In this document: positions 24,616-32,856 of the stretch, in pieces | Numbering within the stretch: position 1 is the stretch's first letter | How the letters are laid out: each line of letters starts with the position of its first letter | Source: Arthrobacter_H sp030452125 | GTDB lineage: Bacteria; Actinomycetota; Actinomycetes; Actinomycetales; Micrococcaceae | Assembly: GCA_052379645.1 (NCBI GenBank) | Contig: JBQSYU010000003.1 | DNA length: 64,000 nt | Strand: one strand, 5' to 3' | Made by a program: the position numbers and the translations under genes | Notes under the pieces: model-generated | Seen by the model: only the letters and a program-made list of their open reading frames with translations | Database searches by the model: none | What the model was told of the DNA's origin: nothing

Positions 24616-25500
24616 ATGGATGCCATGCCAGAGAACCCGGAACAGGTCCTGCGCCTACCAGCCAATGGAGGACTGGACCCGCAGCTTTCGCTGGCCGTCC
24701 TGGCCGCCCATGCCGTGCCGGGCCTCGACGAACAAACGGGGGGCGAACACCGCCGCCCGGTCAGGATCGGAGACCGGAACGTGGTGATCGGTCTACGTTT
24801 CACCGAGGACGCGGTCCTGCTCCGCCGGGTGGACGCGGCGCTGACGGCCGAGGACCGGCCCCCGCTCTCGGCGTTGCTTCGCCGGTGGTTCGCGTTGGAT
24901 CTGGATCTGGAACCGATCAATGCCCGGCTGCTCCGCGACCCGACCCTGGCCCCCCTGGTCGCCAAGCGGCCCCGGCTCCGCCCCGTCGGCTCCCCGGATC
25001 CCTTCGAGGCCGCGGCCACGACCGTGCTCGGCCAGCAGGTTTCCCTGGCCGCGGGACGCACTTTCGCCGGGCGGCTGGTGAGCGGATGGGCCGGCCCGCC
25101 GATCGCCGGATTGCACTTGTTCCCGACTCCCGGGGTCGTGGCGGGGATCCCCGAAGACGAACTGCAGGCCGGCGTCGGCCTGACCCACGCCCGCACCAGG
25201 ACGTTGTTGGCCGTGGCCGAGGCGTTCGCCCATGTGGCGACACCGGCGGATCCCGGGGCGTTCCCGCTCACGCGTGAAGAACTCCTGGCCATCCCCGGCA
25301 TCGGCCCGTGGAGCGCCGACAACCTCGATGTCAGGGCGCGTTTGGAGCCCGATGCCTTCACCGCCGGAGACCTCGTCCTGCGCCGGGCGCTGGGCGGGGT
25401 CACGACCCGGGAGGCGGCCCGCCGCGCGGAAGCCTGGCGCCCCTATCGCAGCCACGCGCTCTTCCATCTCTGGAACGAGGAAGCCTATTCGAAGGGCTGA
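24616..25500 (+). CDS. alkA: DNA-3-methyladenine glycosylase II (AlkA family)
   Basis: A 294-residue base-excision repair enzyme. It has the AlkA N-terminal sheet domain and the HhH-GPD fold: PFEAAATTVLGQQVSLAAGR (about 132-151), helix-hairpin-helix ELLAIPGIGPWSADN (near 220-235), and the catalytic Asp in TAGDLVLRRAL (near 253). It would remove alkylated purines from DNA. ATG 24616 has TAGTCT 8 bases upstream (24602-24607), which would give a nearly leaderless mRNA; ATG 24622 is another possible start. Not linked in function to its neighbours. Confidence 0.87.
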   Translation: MDAMPENPEQVLRLPANGGLDPQLSLAVLAAHAVPGLDEQTGGEHRRPVRIGDRNVVIGLRFTEDAVLLRRVDAALTAEDRPPLSALLRRWFALDLDLEPINARLLRDPTLAPLVAKRPRLRPVGSPDPFEAAATTVLGQQVSLAAGRTFAGRLVSGWAGPPIAGLHLFPTPGVVAGIPEDELQAGVGLTHARTRTLLAVAEAFAHVATPADPGAFPLTREELLAIPGIGPWSADNLDVRARLEPDAFTAGDLVLRRALGGVTTREAARRAEAWRPYRSHALFHLWNEEAYSKG

Positions 25501-25522
25501 GGCCCTCGCCCCGGACGGCGGA

Positions 25523-26389
25523 TCAACCGCCCGTGGTGGCCTGCATCCCCGGCTGTTCGGGGAAGATCTTGCCGATCGGTTCGTTCTTCTCCGCCTGGAA
25601 GGTCTCTTCGGCGCGGCCGAAGGCCCAGTAGGCCGAGAGCGAGAGCTGTTTGCGGTGCAGGCCCTTCTCGTCGGCCAGGAACCGGCGCAGCGCCTTGACC
25701 ATCTCCCGTTCCCCGTGGGCGAAGACCTGCACCTCGCCCTCATGCCAGGGACCTGCCATCACGGCGGCGGCGAGCTTGGTGCTTTCGGGGGTGAACGTCC
25801 CGCCGCGGTGCAGCCAGTGGACGTTGATTCCCTTCGGGGCCCTGAACTTGACCTCGTCCTTCTCCCCGGCCACCTCGACATAGACCTCACCGACGGCGGA
25901 ACGAGGCATCTTCTCCAGGGCGGCGGCAATGGCCGGCAAAGCTGATTCGTCCCCCGCAAGCAGATGCCAGTCGGCGTCCTTCGAGGGGAAGTACATGCCC
26001 CCGGGGCCGGAGAAGCAGACCAGGTCACCGGGTTGGGCGTTGGCGGCCCAGGGGCCGGCCAGGCCCTCCTCACCGTGCACGACGAAGTCGATCTGCAAGG
26101 TGCCGGCGGCTTCGTTGACACTGCGCACCGTGTAGGTGCGGCGGACCGGCATCCGTTCCTGCGGCAGGACGGCCCGCAGTTCGTCCATGTCGTACGGTGG
26201 GGTCAGCCCCAATTCGGGGTCGGCGAAGAGCAGCTTGACGTACTTGTCGGTGGCATCCCGGTTGCGGAAGGCGGCAAAGCCCTCGCCGCCCAGGGTCAGA
26301 CGGACCATGTGCTTGCCGATTTTCCGTTTGGTCACCACTTCCAACACGACCTGCGGGCGCGGCGGTCGAGCGGTTGCGGGGACGGGCAT
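25523..26389 (-). CDS. Siderophore-interacting protein (flavin-dependent ferric-chelate reductase)
   Basis: A 288-residue SIP/ViuB-type protein. The FAD-binding barrel is at the N-terminus (HMVRLTLGGEGFAAF, RRTYTVRSV with the FAD-binding R-x-Y-T/S pattern, and LVCFSGPGGMYFP). The NAD(P)H-binding C-terminal half has LAGDESALPAIAAALE and EVQVFAHGEREMVKALRR. It releases iron from ferric siderophores by reduction in the cytoplasm. Start 26389 is used because GAAGGAG lies upstream and the residues before it are not family-like. No convincing IdeR/DtxR iron box was found in the 130 bases upstream. Confidence 0.88.
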   Translation of the reverse strand: MPVPATARPPRPQVVLEVVTKRKIGKHMVRLTLGGEGFAAFRNRDATDKYVKLLFADPELGLTPPYDMDELRAVLPQERMPVRRTYTVRSVNEAAGTLQIDFVVHGEEGLAGPWAANAQPGDLVCFSGPGGMYFPSKDADWHLLAGDESALPAIAAALEKMPRSAVGEVYVEVAGEKDEVKFRAPKGINVHWLHRGGTFTPESTKLAAAVMAGPWHEGEVQVFAHGEREMVKALRRFLADEKGLHRKQLSLSAYWAFGRAEETFQAEKNEPIGKIFPEQPGMQATTGG

Positions 26390-26519
26390 CTTCCGATCAC
26401 TCCTTCGAGGGCCGAGCCTGACCCGGCAAAACGTATTTCCTCCACCCAATCCCAAGCGCGCAGGCAACGCAAACTCCGTACGCCACGGGCGAAGAGGTTA
26501 CTTCAGCGGCCCCCGGGCC

Positions 26520-26984
26520 TCAGGGGAAGACCGGTTCGCCGAGGAACTGCTGCATTTCCTCCCGCTGCCGGGCCGGTAGCCGGAACAACCGCTGGTCCTC
26601 CACCGAGAAGAAGGCCAACGTGGTGGTCGCCCGCACGCACAGGCTCCCCTCGATCGGGTCGCGGAATTCGTAGCAGACGTCGAAGCTGGCCGCCTTCACC
26701 CGGGAAAGCCAGATCTCGACCTCCGCCGGGACATTGCGGTAGTCCAGCGGGCTGAGATACCTGACCCGGTGTTCGACCACGAGGATCTGGGTGTTGACCG
26801 GGACGCTGGAGAACAGTTCCGCGGTCGATTCGGTGCCCGGTTTGCCCGTCCCCCCGGGCACGCCGAAGCCGGCGATGCGGGCTTCTTCCATCATGCGCAC
26901 GAGGTTGACGTTGTTGATATGCCCGTAGGCGTCCATGTCGCCCCACCGCATCGGGACCTGGACCTGCAGTTTCCGTCCGCTCAT
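26520..26984 (-). CDS. Acyl-CoA thioesterase (4HBT hotdog family)
   Basis: A 154-residue hotdog-fold thioesterase. The active-site signature is VPMRWGDMDAYGHINNVNLVR split at about 11-30, with the Asp of the WGDMDAYGHINN motif, followed by a VVEHRVRYLSPLDYRN sheet block and CVRATTTLAFFS. It hydrolyses acyl-CoA; the natural acyl group is unknown. The ATG overlaps the stop of the upstream App1-type gene by 4 bases (ATGA), so they are co-translated. Confidence 0.85.
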   Translation of the reverse strand: MSGRKLQVQVPMRWGDMDAYGHINNVNLVRMMEEARIAGFGVPGGTGKPGTESTAELFSSVPVNTQILVVEHRVRYLSPLDYRNVPAEVEIWLSRVKAASFDVCYEFRDPIEGSLCVRATTTLAFFSVEDQRLFRLPARQREEMQQFLGEPVFP

Positions 26985-28159
26985 CGGGCGTGGACCTCCT
27001 GTTCTTCCTGCTCTCCCTGTGGTTCTCCTTCCGGCCACTGCTGGCGCAACCGCCGACGCTCCTGGTGCTCGACGTGCTGTTCCTCGTCGGAGACGATGCC
27101 CAGCCGTTGCAGCTCGGAGAGGATATGAGCCCCATCGGGGGCGTAGACCCAGTCGATGCCCGGCGTCGAGTTCACCGTCCGCTGCGAACGGCCGCCGGCG
27201 AGGACCGCCTCGGAGGGGGTCAGCTGGCGGATGACGATGGCCTTGACGTTTTGCGGGTAGCGCTGGGCAAAGCCCGCATAGATCTCCGGGTCGTGTTGGC
27301 CGTCATCGCCGATGAGCAGCCATTTCACCTGTGGGAACTCCTCGGCCAGACGGCGCAGTTGGTCGACCTTGTGCTGGGCACCGGAGCGGAACCAGCGGCC
27401 GCCGGAGGCGCCGGTTTCCACGGGCCCCCAGTCGGTGAGCAGCAGGGGTCCTTCGGGGAAGAGGTTCCTGGCCAGGAACCGGCTCAGGGTCGGCGCGACG
27501 TTCCAGGCTCCGGTCGACAGGTACAAAACGGGGGCGCCGGGGCGTCCACGCAAGACCCGCTCCATCATCACCGCCATGCCGGGGGTGGCCACCCGGGCAT
27601 GCTCGTCGAGGACGAACGAGTTCCAGGCGGCCAACAACGGCCGCGGAAGGGCGGTGACCACCACGGTGTCATCCACATCCGACAGGAGACCGAATTCGCA
27701 GGAGGCATCGACCACGAACACCCGGGCCCTGACCTCGGCCGAGCCCTCGGCGCTCAGGGTGACGGTATGCCAGCCCGGCCCCAGTCTCGTGGCGATGCGG
27801 GCATCCAGGACTCCCCCACGATCCGCGCGGACCAGATGCTCCCCTCCGGCGATGGTGACGGTGGCCTCGGCATACGGGATGGGCGGGGAAATGAAGTTCC
27901 TCCACCCCCGGACGCCATCGGCGACCACGCGGGACCGCGGAACCCCATGGCGGAACGGCCGCGGGGAGGCGACGACGATCCGTGCCAGGATCCGGACCCA
28001 CCCGCCCTCAGCGGATTCGGAGCGTCCGTACCCCCTGAAGGGCAGCACGGTCGGAACCATGCCACGTTCACGACCGTTCGCCTCGCGGAACGCATGCCAG
28101 GCGTCCTCGAGCCTGACCCCCAGGTGCTGTCGCAACGATTCTGCTTTGCGTGATGACAT
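26981..28159 (-). CDS. App1-family (DUF2183) phosphatidate phosphatase-like protein
   Basis: A 392-residue protein. The central catalytic motif is LLSDVDDTVVVT near residues 155-166, the D-x-D-D-T/V pattern of the App1 (DUF2183) branch of HAD-type phosphatases. Other family blocks are VLYLSTGAWNVAPTLSRFL, LLTDWGPVETG, KWLLIGDDGQHDPEIYAGF and IVIRQLT. In yeast App1 dephosphorylates phosphatidate and related lipids; the bacterial role is not settled. The C-terminal ~40 residues are a charged Glu/Gln/Arg tail. AAGACT lies 6 bases before the ATG (28166-28171), a weak leaderless-type -10. Confidence 0.85.
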   Translation of the reverse strand: MSSRKAESLRQHLGVRLEDAWHAFREANGRERGMVPTVLPFRGYGRSESAEGGWVRILARIVVASPRPFRHGVPRSRVVADGVRGWRNFISPPIPYAEATVTIAGGEHLVRADRGGVLDARIATRLGPGWHTVTLSAEGSAEVRARVFVVDASCEFGLLSDVDDTVVVTALPRPLLAAWNSFVLDEHARVATPGMAVMMERVLRGRPGAPVLYLSTGAWNVAPTLSRFLARNLFPEGPLLLTDWGPVETGASGGRWFRSGAQHKVDQLRRLAEEFPQVKWLLIGDDGQHDPEIYAGFAQRYPQNVKAIVIRQLTPSEAVLAGGRSQRTVNSTPGIDWVYAPDGAHILSELQRLGIVSDEEQHVEHQERRRLRQQWPEGEPQGEQEEQEVHAR

Positions 28160-28213
28160 ATCGCCAGTCTTTCACGCCCGCGCGTCAACAAGTCCCGGCG
28201 GATACTGGATTTT

Positions 28214-28230
28214 TTCTACATGCCGTAGAA
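28214..28230. promoter_or_regulatory. Short perfect dyad in a divergent promoter gap
   Basis: TTCTAC (28214-28219) and GTAGAA (28225-28230) form a 6-5-6 dyad in the 81-base gap between the App1-type and PNPOx genes. It overlaps the upstream edge of the -10 (AAGAAT, 28229-28234) of the plus-strand gene. Possible operator; its regulator is unknown. Confidence 0.4.
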
Positions 28231-28240
28231 GAATAGGGGC

Positions 28241-28681
28241 ATGATGTTCACCCATGCAGACGACGAACCGGTCCTGATCCTGGACGAAGACCAGTGCTGG
28301 AAGCTCCTGGGCCACAGCCAACACGGGCGCCTCGCCACCGCTTTCGACGGCGTCCCCTACATCACCCCGGTGAACCACGGGGCCTCCAATGAGCGGATCT
28401 ACCTGCGTTCGGCGGCCGGCTCCAAGCTCTCGGGCCTGACGGTGAACCCGAAGGTCGCCTTCCAATCCGACGGCATCCTCAGCGACGAGGCCTGGTCGGT
28501 GATCATCCAGGGCACCGCACGCATCCTGGAGACCGAAGCGGAGATCAAGACCGCCCGGGCCTCCGGGGTGGACCCCTGGGTACAGACATTGAAGGACTTC
28601 TGGATCGAGATCACCCCCACGTCGATCTCCGGACGGCACTTCATCCTGGGCGAGCAGCCGGAACAGCTCGACGAAAGTTGA
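28241..28681 (+). CDS. Pyridoxamine 5'-phosphate oxidase family (flavin-binding) protein
   Basis: A 146-residue split-barrel flavoprotein of the PNPOx-like/Rv1155 type: LLGHSQHGRLATAFDGVPYITPV split at 22-44, RIYLRSAAGSKLSGLTVNP, VAFQSDGILSDEAWSVIIQGTARIL and the C-terminal WIEITPTSISGRHF. Members bind FMN or F420 and reduce quinones or detoxify small molecules; exact function unknown. Start 28241 is preferred (MMFTH) because AAGAAT ends 6 bases before it; ATG 28244 is the alternative. Confidence 0.85.
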   Translation: MMFTHADDEPVLILDEDQCWKLLGHSQHGRLATAFDGVPYITPVNHGASNERIYLRSAAGSKLSGLTVNPKVAFQSDGILSDEAWSVIIQGTARILETEAEIKTARASGVDPWVQTLKDFWIEITPTSISGRHFILGEQPEQLDES

Positions 28682-28687
28682 GCCCGG

Positions 28688-28693
28688 TAGGCT
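28688..28693 (+). promoter_or_regulatory. -10 element for a leaderless GTG-start mRNA
   Basis: TAGGCT followed by 6 bases and the GTG at 28700. It lies between the PNPOx stop (28681) and the IMPase gene, so the second gene has its own promoter. Confidence 0.5.
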
Positions 28694-28699
28694 GACCGG

Positions 28700-29551
28700 G
28701 TGGATACCCCCGAGCACCCCCTGGAACTGGCCGAACATCTGCGTGGCATCGCGGAGGACGCGGCGCGGGGCGTCGGCCCGCTGCTGCGCGGGGCCTTCCG
28801 TTCCGGGGCCGAAGCCCGCCAGAAGGCCAACGCCCACGATCTGGTCACCGCCTTCGACCAGGCCAGCGAGAAGGCCATCTCCGCCCACATCTTCGCCGCC
28901 TGCCCCGATAGCCGGATCCTCGGCGAGGAGGGAGGGCATCAGGGCACCGGCCGCATCGAATGGATCGTTGATCCCATCGACGGGACCAGCAACTTCGCCC
29001 ACGGCGTCGCCTTCTTCTGTGTATCCATTGCCGCGGCACTGGACGGCGAACTACTCGCCGGCGTCGTCTATGACCCCGTCGCCGAGCTGATGTTCACCGC
29101 CAATGCCGAAGGCGCCTGGCTGAACGGGGATCGTCTGGAACCGTCCGGCACACCGGAGGAAACCGCGTCCAGCCTCATGACCGACTACCCCTCGGCGGAG
29201 GCCCTCGAACTCGACGGACCGGCAGCCCTGGAGGCCTTCGGCACCCTGGTCACCCGGTACGCCACCGTCCGGCGGACCGTCAGCGGGGCCCTGGGCCTGG
29301 CCCATGTCGCGGCCGGGTGGACCGATATCACCCTGGGCTTCGACACCAACCCCTGGGATGTCGCCGCCGGGGTGCTGCTGGTGCGCCGCTCGGGCGGCAG
29401 CTACCTGCCCTATCGGTACGACGACGAGGTCCGGCCCGTCCATGAGGCGCCGGTCTATCTGGCCACGGGCCCCCGGACCTCGGCCGGAACGGCCGTCGCG
29501 ATCGTCGAGGAACGCGTGGCCGCCCGCCGGGCCAAGGGCCATCGCCGGTAG
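28700..29551 (+). CDS. Inositol monophosphatase family protein
   Basis: A 283-residue metal-dependent phosphatase. The IMPase motifs are clear: GEEGG near 75-79, WIVDPIDGTSNFAHGVAF near 93-110 (metal-binding D-P-I-D-G-T) and NPWDVAAGVLLVRRSGG near 217-233. Substrates in the family include inositol phosphate, histidinol phosphate, fructose bisphosphate and PAP, and cannot be separated here. The GTG start is supported by TAGGCT six bases upstream and by family length. Confidence 0.87.
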   Translation: MDTPEHPLELAEHLRGIAEDAARGVGPLLRGAFRSGAEARQKANAHDLVTAFDQASEKAISAHIFAACPDSRILGEEGGHQGTGRIEWIVDPIDGTSNFAHGVAFFCVSIAAALDGELLAGVVYDPVAELMFTANAEGAWLNGDRLEPSGTPEETASSLMTDYPSAEALELDGPAALEAFGTLVTRYATVRRTVSGALGLAHVAAGWTDITLGFDTNPWDVAAGVLLVRRSGGSYLPYRYDDEVRPVHEAPVYLATGPRTSAGTAVAIVEERVAARRAKGHRR

Positions 29552-29556
29552 CGTCT

Positions 29557-29578
29557 CCCGCCCCGGCAGGACGGCGGG
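29557..29578. terminator. Hairpin between convergent genes
   Basis: CCCGCC and GGCGGG bracket a 10-base loop in the 29-base gap between the IMPase stop and the end of the minus-strand membrane protein gene. It could stop transcription from both sides; no U-tract. Confidence 0.35.
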
Positions 29579-29580
29579 CC

Positions 29581-30240
29581 CTACTTATTGAAGCCTTCGC
29601 CGGTCAGGCAGGCGACCCTGGCCCCGGCGCCCGAGGCCGAATCCTTCGCGACGACGCTGCCGTCCGGCTTGCTGATCGTGCAGGAAAGATCCCCGCTGCT
29701 GCCCGCGGCGTTGTGGGCCGTGAGCGTTCCCAGCATGGAATTGGCCGTGACGTCCTTGGTGAACTCGCCGCCGGGGATCTCTTCGGTCTTCTCCGAGGTG
29801 ATGTTCTCTGCGGTGTAGTCGACGGTGTAGGCGCCGTCCCCGGTCACCGAGTAGGTATAGGGCGCGGTTTCGCCCATCCCGTTCTGGACCACGTTGGCCA
29901 GTGCGACGGCGATGATCACGTAGATGATGCAGACGATCAGTGCCGCGGCACCGGTGATGACCCCGGTGAGTGCGAAGCCCTTGCGGGGAACCCGCTTCAC
30001 CAGCCCGATGATCCCCAGGACCAGGGCCAGTGGCCCCAGGATGAAGGAGATGAACCCCACGACGGGGATGAATGCCAAGGCGATCGCCACGATGCCGATG
30101 ATCATCGCGGCCTTGGTCAACCCGGAGGCTGCCGGTGGCTGCTGGTACCACGGGTTTTGTCCCGGGTACGGGTGGGGATACCCGCCCTGGCCCTGCGGCC
30201 CGGGGTATGGGGCGGGGTCGTATGGGTTCTGCTCAGTCAT
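29581..30240 (-). CDS. DUF4190-type membrane protein with extracytoplasmic tail
   Basis: A 219-residue protein. A Pro/Gly/Tyr-rich cytoplasmic N-terminus (~45 residues, YPGPQGQGGYPHPYPGQNP) leads to two or three membrane helices (AAMIIGIVAIALAFIPVVGF, ILGPLALVLGIIGLV, GAAALIVCIIYVIIAVALANVV). A soluble domain of ~95 residues follows outside the cell (VTGDGAYTVDYTAEN through DLSCTISKPDG). This layout is common among DUF4190 proteins of actinobacteria, whose function is unknown. AGGT precedes ATG 30240. Confidence 0.72.
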   Translation of the reverse strand: MTEQNPYDPAPYPGPQGQGGYPHPYPGQNPWYQQPPAASGLTKAAMIIGIVAIALAFIPVVGFISFILGPLALVLGIIGLVKRVPRKGFALTGVITGAAALIVCIIYVIIAVALANVVQNGMGETAPYTYSVTGDGAYTVDYTAENITSEKTEEIPGGEFTKDVTANSMLGTLTAHNAAGSSGDLSCTISKPDGSVVAKDSASGAGARVACLTGEGFNK

Positions 30241-30349
30241 TTGGGTACCTCGAGGCAATCTTGATCAGGCGGGTCGATCCCGGGCCGGCGTGCGGCGGCG
30301 TGCGTTCGCGGCCCCCAGTCTAGCTATGGTTCTTCCCCCGGCACCGGCG

Positions 30350-30355
30350 TATGTT
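30350..30355 (+). promoter_or_regulatory. -10 element for a leaderless small-protein mRNA
   Basis: TATGTT followed by 6 bases and the ATG at 30362; no ribosome-binding site. This supports the very short downstream gene as real. Confidence 0.5.
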
Positions 30356-30361
30356 CGAAGT

Positions 30362-30580
30362 ATGGGACATTCTATGAATCATCAAGGCGTCGCCCACGCC
30401 CACCATCATCACCACGGCGTGGAGTACGTCGTTGCGGGGATCGGCATCCTGCTGCTTTTCCTGGCCTATGCGGTCCTGCAATCGATCATCTCCGGCCACG
30501 TCTTCAGCCCCATGTACCTCGGGGTTGTCTTCGGGGTGTACGCGTTGGTCATCGGCACGACGTATTGGGCCAGGCACTAG
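30362..30580 (+). CDS. Small His-rich two-helix membrane protein
   Basis: A 72-residue protein. The N-terminus is rich in His (HSMNHQGVAHAHHHHHGVEY, 7 of the first 18 residues), followed by two hydrophobic helices (VVAGIGILLLFLAYAVLQSI and MYLGVVFGVYALVIGTTYW). The His cluster could bind Ni, Zn, Co or Cu. I do not know a family. Its own -10 at the leaderless distance and a convergent hairpin after it support a real, single-gene unit. Confidence 0.62.
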   Translation: MGHSMNHQGVAHAHHHHHGVEYVVAGIGILLLFLAYAVLQSIISGHVFSPMYLGVVFGVYALVIGTTYWARH

Positions 30581-30595
30581 CACCGGGTCCAACGG

Positions 30596-30621
30596 CCCGT
30601 CGGGATCACGCAACCGACGGG
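30596..30621. terminator. Perfect hairpin between convergent genes
   Basis: CCCGTCGG (30596-30603) and CCGACGGG (30614-30621) form an 8-base-pair stem with a 10-base loop, in the 63 bases between the His-rich protein gene and the end of the FAD oxidoreductase gene. Likely a two-way terminator without U-tract. Confidence 0.5.
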
Positions 30622-30643
30622 ACCTGGTCCCCCTCTGCGCCGT

Positions 30644-32305
30644 TCACCGCCCGGCGGCGGCCCGCCCGGCGGCCCGGCCGCTGAAGAGGCAGCCTCCCAG
30701 GAATGTCCCCTCCAGGGCCCGGTAGCCGTGGACTCCCCCGCCACCGAATCCCGCGGCCTCCCCGGCGGCATAGAGACCTGGGACCGCCCGGCCGCCGGGG
30801 GCCAGCACGCGTGAGTCCAGATCCGTTTCCAGTCCCCCGAGCGATTTGCGCGTGAGGATGTGTAGCCTCACGGCAATCAGCGGGCCTGCCTTCGGATCCA
30901 GCAGACGGTGCGGGGCGACGGTGCGGATCAGTTTGTCACCGAGATAGCTGCGGGCCGCCTGGACGGCCATCTGTTGCGGGTCCTTGCTGAATCGGTTCGA
31001 GGCTTCGGCGTCGCGGGCGATGATTTCGGCTTCGATGGCCTCCGCATCCAGCAGGTCCCCTCCTGCGAGCCGGTTCATCCGCGCGACCAGCTCGGCCACG
31101 CTGTCCGCCTGGATGAAATCCTTGCCGCGGTCCAGGAAGGCCTGCACCGGATCCGGCACTGCGGTGCGGGCCCGCCGCAGCACCGCACCGATGTCCTTGC
31201 CGGTCAGATCGGGGTTCTGTTCGGATCCCGAGAGCGCGAACTCCTTGCCGATGATGCGCCGGTTGAGGATGAACCACGAATGGTCGTGACCGGTGCCGCG
31301 CAGATGTTCCAGCGTTCCCAGCGTGTCGAATCCCGGCCACAGCGGTGCCGGAAGGCGTCGGCCCACGGCATCGATCCAGAGCGAGCTGGGTCCGGGCAGG
31401 ATCCTGATGCCGTGGTTCTCCCAGACCGGGCCGTGGTTCATGATCCCTTCGGTGTAGTGCCACATCCGGTCCCCGTTGATCAGGTGCCCTCCGGCGGCAG
31501 CACCGATATCCAGCCCCCGGCCATCGACGTGCGCGGGAACCCCGGAAATCATCCGGGCCGGGGGGTCCCCCAGCCGTTCGGGCCAGGCGGCCCGCACCTT
31601 CTCGACGTTGCCGCCGATCCCCCCGGTACACAGCACGACGGCGGGGGCCAGGTATTCGAAGTCGCCCACCTCCTGCCGGTTGCTGGCCTGGCCGCGGGGT
31701 GAGTTGGAGGGGGCCAGCACCTGTCCCTGGACCCCGGTGACGGCGCCGCCCCGGACCACCAATGAGTCCAAGCGGTGCCTGAAGCGTACGGTGAGCAGCC
31801 CGGAGGACACCGCAGCCAGGGCCTTGTTCGCGAAGGGTTCCACGAGCCCGGGGCCGGTACCCCAGGTGATGTGGAAGCGGGGCACCGAGTTCCCGGGGCC
31901 CGATGCCCCGTGGCCTCCGCGTTCGGCCCAGCCCACGACGGGGAAGAACCTGATCCCCAGCTCGTGCAGCCAGGCGCGCTTGCCCCCGGCCGCCCAGTCG
32001 ACGTAGGCCTCCGCCCAGGCCCGGGGCCAATGGTCCTCCGGCCGGTCGAAGCCGGCGGTGCCCCACCAGTCCTGCCGGGCCAGCTCGACGCTGTCACGGA
32101 TCCCCAGGCGCCGCTGTTCGGGACTGTCCACCAGGAACAGGCCGCCGAAACTCCACCAGGCCTGGGCGCCGAGGTTGGATTGCGGTTCCTGGTCGATCAG
32201 CAGGACCTTCCGTCCGGTGTCGGTGGCTTCGGTGGCGGCCACCAGTCCGGAGAGGCCGGCACCGACGACGATGACGTCGAACTCCCGCTGGTCATGCTCT
32301 GTCAT
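30644..32305 (-). CDS. FAD-binding dehydrogenase (fumarate reductase/KstD-like flavoprotein)
   Basis: A 553-residue flavoprotein. The FAD-binding Rossmann motif is at the start (VIVVGAGLSGLVAATEA, then KVLLIDQEP). A second FAD contact lies near the end (VPGLYAAGEAAGFGGGGVHG). The protein matches the family of predicted FAD dehydrogenases related to fumarate reductase flavoproteins and 3-ketosteroid dehydrogenases (ALEGTFLGGCLFSGRAAG tail). Substrate unknown. ATG 32305 is chosen: TACGCT at 32312-32317 ends exactly 6 bases before it, while an upstream in-frame GTG (32365) adds 20 residues that do not look like protein. Confidence 0.84.
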   Translation of the reverse strand: MTEHDQREFDVIVVGAGLSGLVAATEATDTGRKVLLIDQEPQSNLGAQAWWSFGGLFLVDSPEQRRLGIRDSVELARQDWWGTAGFDRPEDHWPRAWAEAYVDWAAGGKRAWLHELGIRFFPVVGWAERGGHGASGPGNSVPRFHITWGTGPGLVEPFANKALAAVSSGLLTVRFRHRLDSLVVRGGAVTGVQGQVLAPSNSPRGQASNRQEVGDFEYLAPAVVLCTGGIGGNVEKVRAAWPERLGDPPARMISGVPAHVDGRGLDIGAAAGGHLINGDRMWHYTEGIMNHGPVWENHGIRILPGPSSLWIDAVGRRLPAPLWPGFDTLGTLEHLRGTGHDHSWFILNRRIIGKEFALSGSEQNPDLTGKDIGAVLRRARTAVPDPVQAFLDRGKDFIQADSVAELVARMNRLAGGDLLDAEAIEAEIIARDAEASNRFSKDPQQMAVQAARSYLGDKLIRTVAPHRLLDPKAGPLIAVRLHILTRKSLGGLETDLDSRVLAPGGRAVPGLYAAGEAAGFGGGGVHGYRALEGTFLGGCLFSGRAAGRAAAGR

Positions 32306-32383
32306 GCGGCCAGCGTAGCCCGGACATGGCGCGGGACACACCATCGTCGGGGCGGGTCCGTGCACCGTCGGGGGCCGATGGCC

Positions 32384-32749
32384 CTAACCGGCGGGCCGCT
32401 GATGCAGGCCGAACGGGGAGCCTTGCTGGTCCCGGCAGAGCGTGAATAGTCCGTGGGTGGCCCGGTAGCCGGCATCGCCGTTGAGGTCCATCGGGTCGAC
32501 GGTCCCCCCGAGTTCAACGACCCGATCGCAGGCGGCCTGCATCTGCTCCACGGCGAAGAACACGTAGGGCGCCGCCCCCGGATCCCCGGAATGGAGGCCA
32601 CCCGGGGTGCCGGCCACATCCAGTTGGTAGCCGGCATCGGGCCCGTTCGGGCCGGGTTCGCTCCGCCACCCGAAGAGCGCGGCATAGAACCGTGCGGATT
32701 CCGCGGCGTCCCCGGCCCCGAATTCGATGAATGAAATCTCTCCGGTCAT
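32384..32749 (-). CDS. VOC family (glyoxalase/dioxygenase-fold) protein
   Basis: A 121-residue single-chain VOC protein: ISFIEFGAGDAAESARFYAALFGW at the start split by turns, PYVFFAVEQMQAACDRVVELGG in the middle and a C-terminal FTLCRDQQGSPFGLHQ. The paired beta-alpha-beta-beta-beta units are complete. Metal ligands are not obvious, so it may be a binding protein rather than an enzyme. GAGAGG lies upstream. It sits on the same strand after the cupin gene (107-base gap). Confidence 0.83.
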   Translation of the reverse strand: MTGEISFIEFGAGDAAESARFYAALFGWRSEPGPNGPDAGYQLDVAGTPGGLHSGDPGAAPYVFFAVEQMQAACDRVVELGGTVDPMDLNGDAGYRATHGLFTLCRDQQGSPFGLHQRPAG

Positions 32750-32856
32750 GATGGACTGCCTCTCCGTAGGGAACCGTTGCCCCCACTCCAGCATCCGCCC
32801 CCGTGGCTGGCAAGACTTGTGCCCGGCCGATTCCCCTCCCGGCCGTGGCGGGCCGC

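Noticed and set aside
26390..26519. Iron (IdeR/DtxR) box before the siderophore-interacting protein gene
   Set aside because: No sequence close to the TTAGGTTAG dyad was found on either strand.
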